Positions 26,541 through 37,373 of a stretch of DNA of 64,000 nucleotides are shown piece after piece. Both the position numbers and the translations under genes were made by a program. Every line of letters begins with the position of its first letter. The stretch's first letter is position 1. This DNA comes from Ophiodon elongatus (Eukaryota > Chordata > Actinopteri > Perciformes > Hexagrammidae), in NCBI GenBank assembly GCA_016806645.1, contig JACSYO010000694.1:409001-473000 (forward strand), read 5' to 3'. The notes under the pieces are model-generated. The model saw nothing but the letters and a program-made list of their open reading frames with translations. It ran no database searches and was not told the DNA's origin.

Positions 26541-27454
26541 AAAATAACAGCGCTCTGTTCAGGAGTGGGGGTGGGGCTTCAGGGCTCTCCTGACTGAGTC
26601 GAGCATGTAGTCTGCAGTGGGCGGACCACAGCTCATCGATTGCAGTTTACTTTTTTTGCTGGATATACTAAAGTCTTCACTTACCTGGGGTCAACACGCA
26701 CCCAGGACCTCTCCTACGGGCCGTATCCTTACCAATCCACAAGATACTGAAAATCTCTGCCACGGCCGAGCACATTCGGGAGCTGTCAAACAGAGAAAGC
26801 AGGATGTACATCAATGACCTGGGTGGTTGGAGGGGGATTGGACTGCACTGGTAAGGAAGTTCATGCGAGATGTGTGCTCCAGCCTGAAGGGTTGGTGGCA
26901 ATTATACACTGCAGGGCTGCCTCTAGGACCTGGTTAGCCCTTTGGGTCTGACCACTGGTCTGTGTATGGTAACTGTAACTGTATTACCTCGTGATAAAGG
27001 TGACCAGTGACAATTTGGAGGGCGATACCCCACAGGCCAAGCATTCGGCCTGTTCCAAACAGGCATGTTTTGCACACGCGCTGCACTACTAAACTCAAGA
27101 ATGATAGCATTCTGATTATGTTAGTTAGCATTTTGCTCAAAGCACTATTGTGCCAATACATTACAGCCTCAAAAAGCAGCTAAAATGGGTGCATATTCTC
27201 AGTCTTGATCTTCTCTAGCTTGTGTTGGTTGAAGTTAGATAGCTGCTAATTAAGTCTGGCATAAAGCATGCCACACTTATGGGTAGTCAAGAGACAATCA
27301 CTCCCTGTGAATTATGCAATGGACGATCAGAGAGAAGAGGGTTGAAATATAAGATTTAAGGAAGAAATAAAAGCACCAATAGTGTGTTTAATAAGTTAAA
27401 GTCCCTACAGCAATTGAGATACATTCATGAAGTGAATAATTGCAAGAGGTTAAC
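26541..27454. other. Stretch with moderate GC, no gene supported
   Basis: 26560-26930 is GC-richer than its surroundings and contains short frames on both strands without motifs. Around 27170 'cctcaaaaagcagctaaaat' followed by 'gggtgcatattctcagtc' resembles a fish MITE end. Confidence 0.4.
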
Positions 27455-27600
27455 TGAGTCACGGTTTTAGTTCAAAAGGTGGACCCAAATGCAAGACACT
27501 AGGTTAGCAGTTAAAATTAGCAAAAGTCAAGCTTTAATAACACAAAGCTGGGAGCAAAATAACTAAACTGACAGGAAACCAAAAAACAAGTAAGCGGGCA
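27455..27600 (-). mobile_element. LTR-like fragment, third copy of the module
   Basis: Shares 'ggacccaaatgcaagacact' and a T-rich polyadenylation-side segment with the fragments at 13593 and 15135; same orientation, more diverged. Confidence 0.35.
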
Positions 27601-30600
27601 GCAACATTACTAAGCGGTCTAAAATGGAAAAACACCAAAAAGACAAACAGAGGACAAACCAATATGAAACAAGGAATTTAAAACTAAAACAGGAAACAAA
27701 CTATATACTGTAAAAAATATGATAAAAGATAAAGGAAGTTAATAATATCCTGTCTATCCCCTTATTTACCATTTGTATATTTGTGCATTTTAGCTTGTAA
27801 TTCAGGTCTTTTTCTCAAGAGTTTCAAAAAGGCAGCATAAATATGTACAGTTCACTCTGTCACAGTTCATATACAACACGATCAATCCATCAGCATGAGT
27901 ATGATTTATGAGAAAGTGAAGCTGGCAAAGAGAGAAAAGCAGACTCATAAGTTGTGATGTTTTTATAGCTCTGCTCTGCACACACCTTGATGGATCCAAC
28001 CCCTGCAGTCTAAAGCTGGATTGAACACCACAGGACTTTTTTTATTTTATTTAATCTGTTCTTATCAGTCCTACTAGACTTGCTGCAGACCCATCCGCTG
28101 ACTGGGGCCCACCTGGAGAACTCCAGCCTTCTGAATGGTCAGTCCACCACACCATGTGAAAAATGGAAGAGGAGATATTGTAGTATTGTGTGTTGTGTGT
28201 ACATGCATACGGAGAGACTGGACTGAACCAGCAAATTTGTGTGGGAATGTTTTGAATATTTGATGACAGAGTGATGAAGATTATGACGAGATGTGCAGTA
28301 GATTAAATGACATGCAAGTAGATCCTTTTGATCTGTATTATTTGATCAGCAAAAACATAGATTATATATGTGTTATTCACCTAAAACAGAACATAACATT
28401 ATTTACTACATATTTTATTGAACAACACAGTGACAAATACATTTTGTGAATTGTGCATTCACCACCATGAAATAAAAAGGTTCCCATAGCCCCAAATTAA
28501 ATTCTGCTTAAATCCCACATTCAGCCTTGGGCTGCACCGTTGTCCTTATCATTTATCAGAGGGGACACGTGTGTGCTAGGGTTCACCAAAGTACAACTCC
28601 TCACGGATTTGTAAGCATCAACACTGCCACCAACAGGTCTTAATACAGAAACATGCCTTGCCCTCTTCATCCACTATATACCTCCAACCTCCACACCCAA
28701 TGATCTGCTTTAAGCTCACATATCATGTGTTTCTTCTGCACCGTTATATTTTTATTTGTATCTATCTCTACAGAGAATAAAAAGGCAAAATAAAGAGAAA
28801 ATTTAAATGCAATTGTCTTGATGTGCACAATGAGCGTCGCAGCAGGAAACACCTCAGAGCAAAACAAATGCAAGAAGGAGCAACCACAGTTTAAAATAAG
28901 AAAGAAATCTGAGAAGAATGATGATAACAGTTGCAGAAATAAAATATGACAGCATAAAGTGAACATTATCAGCAGGCTATGATCACTCTAAGACCTCGGG
29001 GAAGGAGGACTGCATGGCAGGTAGAGACGTTTAAGGAATGTAAATCTGGTGTGGGAATTTTGTATCCACCTATTACTGCATCAAATATTATCTCTGCATT
29101 AGTTTTATTGAGATTCTCTTATGGTTATCAGAATGTATATTTCATACAAAATAGTTGTTCTCTCTAAAACAAAACAAAAAAATAGTTTGCTGGGGTACCG
29201 TTAGAGATTGAAGGTATGAGGTAAGAGTTACAGTCACACAACATTCTCTTTTCAAGAATTGCATCTAAATATCTGCAAGACTGAACGCAAATGCCAAGAA
29301 TAAAAAGAAGACAGAGAGGAATCAGTTATCTGAACAACAGTGGACAAAAAAAAAAATCTTCTAAAAAATTCACTTTTTAAGGTATTCTTCAACGATAATA
29401 AAAAGAGGTACGTACAATAATTGTCTGTCATATTCTGTGTGGGGAGGTTAAAGCGTATTATCTGCATCATGATTGGCATAATAATGGTATCTCTACACAA
29501 TAAGTTTTTTTTTCAAAAAAAGTCACTTTAGTTCATTTAGTTCTGTACTGATTTTGAAAAGGCACAAATGAAAGCTCATATCTGGACTTGTCATCTGAAC
29601 AAGGGCAAATGTTATGCAAGCACGATCAATTCTGTGAGGGCCTAAAACTCATAATATGTTGAATTGTAAGCAATTTCTGAGTGCTGATTGACTAAGGCAA
29701 ATCAGTTATTTGCTGTGTTGTTCAGGCACCACCATCCCTCCAGGGTTTCCATTCATGATGTGCTATTACAGTTTCCATTATCAACTCTCTCAGAGTTTAC
29801 AATGAGGGTATATTAAAAAATGATGCTGTTCTCAAAGTGTTTTTGTTTTTTTATTTGCAGGTTCCAGTTCAGCCCAAGACCGTGCACTGTAGCTTTTCAC
29901 CATTATTCAGAATCGTCTGTTGGATAATTGTGACAGTGGTTTAGAGTAGACCAGTACTATTGCATATGCTCTGCATTCAGTGCTGGTTACTACAGTGGCT
30001 TAGAAGGGTCCAACAAAGTGCAAATAAATATTTTTTTTGCATGTGTGTTGTGGTTTTTGCATTTGCATGATTGCTTTTGCATATGTGTTGTGGCTTTGCA
30101 TTCATTCGAACCTTCTCAGCCACCGTAGGTTACAGCCAAAAAGCATGTGTGAGCATTGCTGTGACATACTTTATCTCTCAGGAGGCCTTCAGGTTCACTG
30201 TGTCAATTGTTTAGTGGTTTTGTGACAACAATTTTTCTCAATTGCTTTGGCTCATTTTTGAAACAGTTTTAACATTCTCTGAACTGTAAGTGCAATTATC
30301 ACAACTACATCACAACTCTGTTGCATGTCTGCAAAAGTGAGTAACTCTCACATGGCATGTCATTCATGCTTCAAAACCTAAATTGGCTAAAGCCACAAAA
30401 ATGTGAGTGCCACTTGTGTGCATGCGCGCATGAGTGAGTGTGCACCTCTGTGACTGTCCACAGCTAATCTCACATTCTGCAGACTGCATAATATTTAGGG
30501 CAGCCACTTAATGCAACATGCTCAAGGACCTCTTGTGGTTGCTGTGACTCATACTTTCTCAAAATACCTTTTATTGCCTGTTTTATCCTGCCATTGACTG

Positions 30601-31547
30601 CCTGCTGACTCCTTACTCACTACTCAACTGGCCCCTGGTTAGTAGGGGCCACTAGTGATAACACATCTGAGCGTTTTTTTATGCTGATCTTTTTTTCTAA
30701 ACCCAATGAAGTGGTTTTGTTGCCTGAACTTTAAATTGTTTCCATGGTGCCTAAACACTTTTAACACATTATGTGGCACCATCCCATTATGTACTGTTAA
30801 GAGGTTGTGGTCATTTCTGCGAGACATTGTTTCTCATTCATTGCATACTTTTAACGATGAAAAGTAATGTACTCTAATACATATACAACCCATATAATTG
30901 TGAGCCAGGACATGCAAAGCTTTTTTTAACCCAATGTTTTCCTTCACCTAACCAGGTAGTGTTTCTTTATATGTGTATTTATAGTAATTTATTTTGTCTG
31001 TTCGTTGTCTTTGTTGTGTGACACATCTCTCTTGTTACCCAAATTCCTACACACACACACGCACGCACACACACACACTGATCTAAGATTGATATTCCAG
31101 ACAGAGACTGGATCAAATGAGGCTTGGGACAATCAAAAGAATCTATAGGGAGGTAAACACTTCTATAATCAGCACCACCAATCAACAGCAATTACAGTGA
31201 TTGATACTAAATAAAAAATCAGCTTTGCCACAAGGCTTGCAGATAACAATACTTGTCTGTGTCAAACTGCCATCTAGTGTTCGTGTTCAAATATCCCAAC
31301 TGGTAAACAGTCTTTGTTGGATGTTCATTTGTTATTCCTTTAACTTGTTGTAAAGAAAGTACTTTTCTTCTCTGTTATTGATCACTATAGGCTTCTATAT
31401 AGTCTTCCAAGTTATCATCAATTCTGGACAGAGGTAGCCAAACCTGTTTCAAAGGACACTATATGTATCAGCTCTGACATGCATCTCCATAGCTCCTGTT
31501 CTAATGTCAGTCTTCTTCCTACCTCCCCAGCGCTGTCACGGCTGTGA
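27601..31547. other. AT-rich stretch, no gene recognised
   Basis: Includes an imperfect direct repeat (30039-30061 and 30078-30100, 'gtgttgtgg' with 'ttgcat') and a CA/CG array at 31049-31079. The lower end may contain the 3' UTR of the candidate exon at 31548. Confidence 0.5.
31049..31079. repeat. (CA)n microsatellite
   Basis: CA units with 'gcacgcac' interruption. Confidence 0.95.
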
Positions 31548-31649
31548 TCAGTGATGCTTCCAGGGGTCGATGAGGTTCATCTGCTCCATCTTTTCCTTTT
31601 CGGTGTCAGTTATCCGAGCTTCACTGTTGAATACCAGAGGATCCTCGAG
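31548..31649 (-). CDS. Candidate terminal exon of an unrecognised gene
   Basis: A 34-codon frame ending in TGA (31550-31548), directly after a plausible acceptor (T-G-C-T-G-C-A-G, ending at 31650). The peptide begins L-E-D-P-L-V-F-N-S-E-A-R-I-T and ends M-E-Q-M-N-L-I-D-P-W-K-H-H. The composition is charged and well mixed, with no low complexity, unlike the chance frames around it. The frame is closed by a stop about 20 bases before the acceptor, which favours an exon starting at 31649. A possible polyadenylation signal on this strand lies near 30990. I do not recognise the protein. No partner exon was found upstream on the minus strand, so this could be the last exon of a gene with a long final intron, or a chance frame. 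Confidence 0.4.
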   Translation of the reverse strand, partial: LEDPLVFNSEARITDTEKEKMEQMNLIDPWKHH

Positions 31650-32768
31650 CTGCAGCACAAGGCTCAATCATCCGCCTCGCCCTGAAAGTGAAACCAGTTT
31701 GAATAAAGGATCAATCCAGCCATGTGCTTAAACCTATATGTGGATATGCAGCTATTGATTAAGCTATTAAATATGACTCCTTTGAATTGATTGGATTATC
31801 GTTGGGCTATAAACTGTCCAACATGAGCTGAATATTTCATAGTTGATACAGATTTGCTTTTTTAATGAGATTTTCAGGTCAGAGCAACCTCGGACGTTTT
31901 ATTCTCCATCATCCTAAAATCCTCAACAAGCATTTTTAGGTCTCCAGACATTCAGTATGTCAAGGAGAAGGGGTAAGGGCTCCTCCATCCATTGTTCAGT
32001 GAACAGAAAATGACATGTAATACATAAGTTAATTATATGAGTCACTCATTTTGTGTACTTAAAACATTTTTTTCATGATGTTATTGGTGTACTACTACTA
32101 ATACAATGTGTTTCTCATATTGAACATTAACCTTGTAAGTCTTATTATTATACAACAAATGCATTCCTTGGTTGCGAGAAAAATATCAAATGTTTTAATA
32201 AAATATATTTATTTCTGACTATGAGTTTTTCTACATATTCACAGTTAATAGCCAAGGTTTTTAGCAGCCTTTATAGCAAACCAGTCCAAGATGGGTTCCA
32301 CTGTTTACGATCCTCCTCTGAGTTTATTTTGGCAGCTATTTGTTTGTTGGGACTTTTAAATTGCCATGCTGCATTTAGATGAAAATTTCCCTCAACATGA
32401 TTGTTGTATTTCCATGAAAACATGATGAGATCTATTCATGGTAAGCCCAGACGGACAAAATAACTGTACTTGGAGTGTGTTCCTGTCCTGTCCCTCTGAA
32501 ACCAAGTTGAAAGAGCAAAAATAACGTCCTTTTGTGTCTAATGAATGTGTGACATGACAATGGGAGCTGCAATCATGAGTTCTTTACATGGGGCAATGCA
32601 TGCAGCTTATTAAGAGATGTAACAAAAAAGTGATGGCCTGGTTAGATGAGAGCCATACTCTTATTTTAACAGAAGATTTTAGTTGAAATTAGTGTGAATA
32701 ACTGAGACGGTTGAGAAAGGAGAGTGCGAGATATGGTCATCTTTTGGGAGCTGAAACACACTTAAGAA

Positions 32769-32807
<39 letters not shown>

Positions 32808-34924
32808 CAAAACTTCACTTTGAGTGAATATCTATTTTAATTGACATGTTCACAATAGGATGATGATTTTGCATGAAATGAAAGCTGACAGTAACAGAGA
32901 GGAGAACAGATTTGAAGTTCGTCAGCAGTGGAAGACATTATAAGAAAGAGTTACTAACAGGCTTAATTTTAATTGCTGTCTCAACAGGCCAATGTCTGAC
33001 ACACAGGTAAACATAATGTCTTTTAATTTGCCCACGAGCACATTTTTGGTGGATCAGGCCAACGTAACAATGAACTAAAGTATTTTTGTTTTATGATCAC
33101 ATAAAAAACTTGGGAATTTAGAGATTTAGCTATTTAGCTAAGATATTTTATTGTGCTCAACACAGAAAACTCATGTACGGACTAACTTTTGTCAATTAAA
33201 CCTCTCATATATTTACAAATGAATGCTATTATGTGAGACTTCTCAGCGGGAACCCTTATATTTGCAGTTTCTTTTGCGGTGGGGTGATATTTCACATTTT
33301 TATTTCAGAGAATGTTCTGCTACTTTTTAACAGCCTCTGACTTGAAATTGATCTTGGCAGGGTGAGGAGCCAGTCTCAGCTGCTTTATATTCAATAATAT
33401 TATCTCCAGTTGCTCGGAAAGAACCCAAGGTGGGTAGACAGGGAACTTTGAGAGACTTCACACTAACATTTGAGAGGTTGAAAGAATGGTTAGGAATTTT
33501 CCGAGGGGCTGGTAGCACTGCCATCCATCTTTCAAAAAGGTGATGCATTCAGCCAAAAGGAAAGAGCCGGAATGTCTTGAGAAAGACTATACCGTAGAGG
33601 TTTTGACACTTGATCCTTGGGCGACAGGCAGTATTCTGCTTCCAACTCATCAATTCAAATGACAAAACATGCAATAAGCTAGTGACAGACAATTTAATGA
33701 ACAGTGTTATGTTCAGCTGAAGGACTACAATGAATAAACTTTGAAAATAATTAGCAGATAAGCCACTTTGTTTAACGTATCCCATGTGCATTATTGTTTA
33801 TTTGTCCAACGAGTAAAAAATGTGTCTGTCATTTGAATTGATGCACGTCATCCATCATTCATCCTCATTCTTTTGGCAGCATTGTTTCATTTGTATTTTA
33901 TTTTAGGGGTGAGGTGGTGGATTTGCAATACTGTCATATACCTGTTCTGTAATGTTTAGCCCAAAAAATGTTAGTTTCTATTCCTCAAATCTTTCTAATT
34001 CAAAATTATAAATACGTAGTTGACAAAACATACATTAAAAATATCAAACACTCATTACAATGTTGGTGGATGTCATCATTGAACCAGACACTAGGGGGCA
34101 ATAAGAGTATTGAAAAGCATAAATATTGTGTCAAATATTCATTACTATGAAAAACAGTATTTACATTAATGGACTGTATAATATCACAAATAAGGGTAGA
34201 CACTTTCCATCAATGGCCTATGTTCTGCAAGGATTATAAAAGGCCTAAGAAGAAGAAGAAAATATCACAAATATTCACAAATTGTTATTCATGCCAAGAG
34301 CGCATAGATACTAGGGGGAATCAGAAAAATGGAAAAGGCTTGGCTATGATTATATGTGTCAGAGGCATAGGAGATATATTCTGATTAGGCCATAATAATT
34401 GGATATGTCTACAAGAAGGGCTTCATATTAAAGTCCTCCTTCAAACTATGGTCAAGGAGTTGAGGGAGGGAATCCAATAAGTCTCCCACTGGAAGAGTTT
34501 CTCATTGTGATTACCCGCTCAAGACAATGAATCAACTCTTTCTATGATCAGATATTTCAAAGTGAAAACAATAACCAGCCAACTTGACAGCTGTATAAAT
34601 CAAAGAATCGAATAAGAAAGAAAGGAGGCACGTGGCATTTCTCTTTTTGGGGGGGGGGGCTTTTTTGGCACTGCCCTAAAAATAATGCTCCATAACTGCT
34701 GTTGCTAAACCCTTCCACTGTACTTCAGGTGTAGAGACCAGGCGCGTGTCTTACTTAGACAAGTTAATTGTTAACAGTAATGGTGAAAAGGGCAAAACTG
34801 ATCATCACATAACTCTGCCGTAGTTTTGATACTCCATTGAATCAGACAGTTAACATATTTCTTTTTAGTTTGTACATTTCTTGTTATTCCTCTTGGTTAA
34901 GTGACTAGAAGCCTGTGCCAGTCA
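31650..34924. other. AT-rich stretch, nothing else recognised
   Basis: Apart from the AT array at 32771 and a poly-G run near 34650, no gene or repeat family was recognised. Two short 'actaggggg' blocks occur near 34090 and 34310. Confidence 0.5.
32771..32805. repeat. (AT)n microsatellite
   Basis: About 17 AT units. Confidence 0.95.
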
Positions 34925-35060
34925 GTGAAGGAGTCTGAAGTTCCCTTAAGCAAGACAGTTAATCCCTCCAGCGGTGCTCTTCTATGGCAGTTTATGTTCT
35001 GTTTCTTTGGGGGTTTGAGCAAAAGGCAGCCACCCTGTAGGAATCAATAAAGGTCATTAG
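34925..35060 (+). repeat. Teleost repeat ('cccttgagcaaggcact' type)
   Basis: Contains 'ttcccttaagcaagacagtt', 'aatccctccagcggtgctc' and ends 'aatcaataaaggtcatta', the order of a LINE/SINE-related 3' region I remember from many fish genomes. Confidence 0.65.
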
Positions 35061-35889
35061 TGGTAGACTAAGTCCCATTACAAGTGCATATATAATAGAA
35101 GAGTAAGTCGTATCAGCTGAGACACCATTAAGATGAGCAGGGCCTCAATGCCTGCCCGTGCCTCCATGCTGCAGGGCTGTAAATATCCACCCAGTTAATG
35201 AGATGTTCCATGTTTGAGAGCGTACATTTACTTTTCAATAAACTTCTGCCAGGGACAACATCATTCCCTATTTCTTATAATGGCAATTTAATAGATAGTC
35301 ATTATAAACACGACCGCAGTATCAATGCAAGGGAAGGCGGCAGGTAAAAAAAAAAATGCAGAGCGGCATAGAGTTTTTGCTTGGGAGTTTGTGTGTGTGT
35401 TTGCCGAGTACAGCTTATAGTGGGAAGTAAAGGAGGAAAAATAACGGAAAGAGAGAGGACACATGTGACGGATTTATAGACATAATAAAATCTGAAAATA
35501 CTATGGTACTTTTACATTGAAATACAATCAGTCTTTATTGAAAAAAGTGTATCTATTTGGTCTTGTGAGTTATAATCTTCCCTCTAACATAACTATCTGC
35601 TGAGCCTCTATTTGTTAGATGATCTACTCCCCCAAGAATACAGCTGTCTTTGAAATTTCTACCTAATTTCCGACTGTGTTAAGGACAACATTGAATACTA
35701 GAATTTGGGTTTTCTAATTTAAAATGTCTTCAACACCCTGGGAGAAAGATGAAAGTGTAATAATATGTATGTGGATAATTACACTGCTGCAGCAGAATAT
35801 AACTACAGTACCATCAAATATGTATTGATGACTTTTCTGCAAATGTAACCCAGTTGAGAGAGAATACAGCAGCACTACTAAGAATATGA
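35061..35889. other. AT-rich stretch, nothing recognised
   Basis: No gene or repeat family recognised. Confidence 0.55.
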
Positions 35890-36058
35890 AAAAATAGTAG
35901 CATAATCATAAATAGTGATTGTATAGTATATAAAAAAAAACTATTAATGTTGAAAAAAGTCAGAAAAAGTCAAAATATAAAATTTTAAAAAAGAGTCATA
36001 GTATAGGATGTCCAAAAAAAGTTATAGTATAGTATGCAAAAAAAAATAAAGTCTATAT
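35890..36058. repeat. A-rich degenerate minisatellite
   Basis: Loose tandem copies of a unit like 'agtcatagtatagtatg' followed by a run of A, repeated four to six times with drift. It ends just before the splice-acceptor-like tract of the candidate exon at 36095. Confidence 0.65.
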
Positions 36059-36094
36059 AAATCTAGTCTCTCTCTTCTTCTGGCTGTGGTCCAG

Positions 36095-36381
36095 GATCAG
36101 CGATGTATGTCACTCAGAAGTCTGCTATAGCTCCACAGCTGTCAAGAGCTGTACGAAAAAATACAACACAAACTCAGAGAGGAGACCTGAATCAGGAGGC
36201 CATCACTTGTTACTACCTAACTCAGAATGTGATCTGTGTGTCTGCTGAAAGGACTGATGGAGAGCTGTCCATCAACCTCAGCTCACAGGCAGAGGGCAGC
36301 ATTGCACACAGTTTCTTTTTGCAGAGTGATTTACATAAACCTTCAGAGAGGTGTCAACTGGTGCCTTTCTGTTTTAATTGA
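36095..36381 (+). CDS. Candidate terminal exon or pseudogene fragment, unrecognised
   Basis: A frame of about 95 codons, closed by TGA, follows a pyrimidine-rich tract and CCAG (36070-36094), as a 3' splice site would. Codon choice and residue mix look protein-like: a basic N-terminal half (A-V-R-K-N-T-T-Q-T-Q-R), then C-Y-Y-L-T-Q-N-V-I-C-V-S-A-E-R, then D-G-E-L-S-I-N-L-S-S, ending Q-L-V-P-F-C-F-N. An internal ATG at 36103 is available but nothing marks it as a start. Immediately upstream lies an A-rich degenerate tandem repeat. I do not recognise the family. It could be a last exon, a retrocopy fragment or part of a mobile element; no flanking exon was found. Confidence 0.35.
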
Positions 36382-37296
36382 CACATCAAAGTGAATGTTG
36401 TAATTTGCAGTTTTCTTTTGTAAGTGGAAAGAAACACATCTTTTTTTTATTATACTGACTTTCCAGGTTGTACGAAAAAATGAATGGCTCAGATGCAAAA
36501 GAAAAACACAATCTCTAGCATATTTTTCATTTCTCATATTTTTGTGTATTTTCTTATCTGTATTGAGAATGTTAACATACAGTTTATAGTCATCTCAGAG
36601 CAGCAGAAAAGTATTCATATGAAAAGGTAGTTATTGATTTTGTCACTTTAACGACATTTCTAATGTGCCTTTGTGTATATTTGAATACCGCTCATCTGTG
36701 ACACATTTGTTGTCATTGTTTAACTGGTTTTACAGTCTAATTCAATATTACTGATCATTACTGATCACTGGTCATTATGTGGTGCTTGATTCACTTGGTC
36801 ACCAATATCTATATCTATATCTAGCTTGGATTCACTAACATTAGCCATCATAAGCTACTGGGCATACTAAACCGTGTCATATTTCTATTAAAATTCTACT
36901 TTTCGAATGGAAGAGGAAGAATGTGCCCGCACCCGCTACTGCAAAATGCAAAAGGTAGACAAGGGAAATATGTAATACACTGCAAAGCAATAAAAGCAGC
37001 TAATAATGAGGACAGCACTGTATGACTCTGAGAGACACGGGTATTTGTTAAGAGGAAAGTGGTTAACTCCACTCCTTTTAGTTAGTCATCATGACCTTTT
37101 AGCTTCAGCTCTCTCCCTCCCAGTGACTGCATTGACCCTGAGCACACATTCCTGAAGCTGAATCTGAGAACCTAGTTAGAGTCTCTTCAGGGTGAAAAGG
37201 GATATCAACCAAACCCACTCAGAAGCTGTATGGGTGAAGTTAGAGTGTGTTAACATTTAGACTACGTGTGTGTTACATTGTTAAATGTGTACAATG
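36382..37296. other. AT-rich stretch, nothing recognised
   Basis: Holds a short 'ctatat' run at about 36808-36826; otherwise no recognised feature. Confidence 0.55.
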
Positions 37297-37320
37297 GTGT
37301 GTGTGTGTGTGTGTGTGTGC

Positions 37321-37371
<51 letters not shown>
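37297..37371. repeat. (GT)n microsatellite
   Basis: About 37 GT units with a 'gcgtgc' interruption near 37319. Confidence 0.95.
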
Positions 37372-37373
<2 letters not shown>

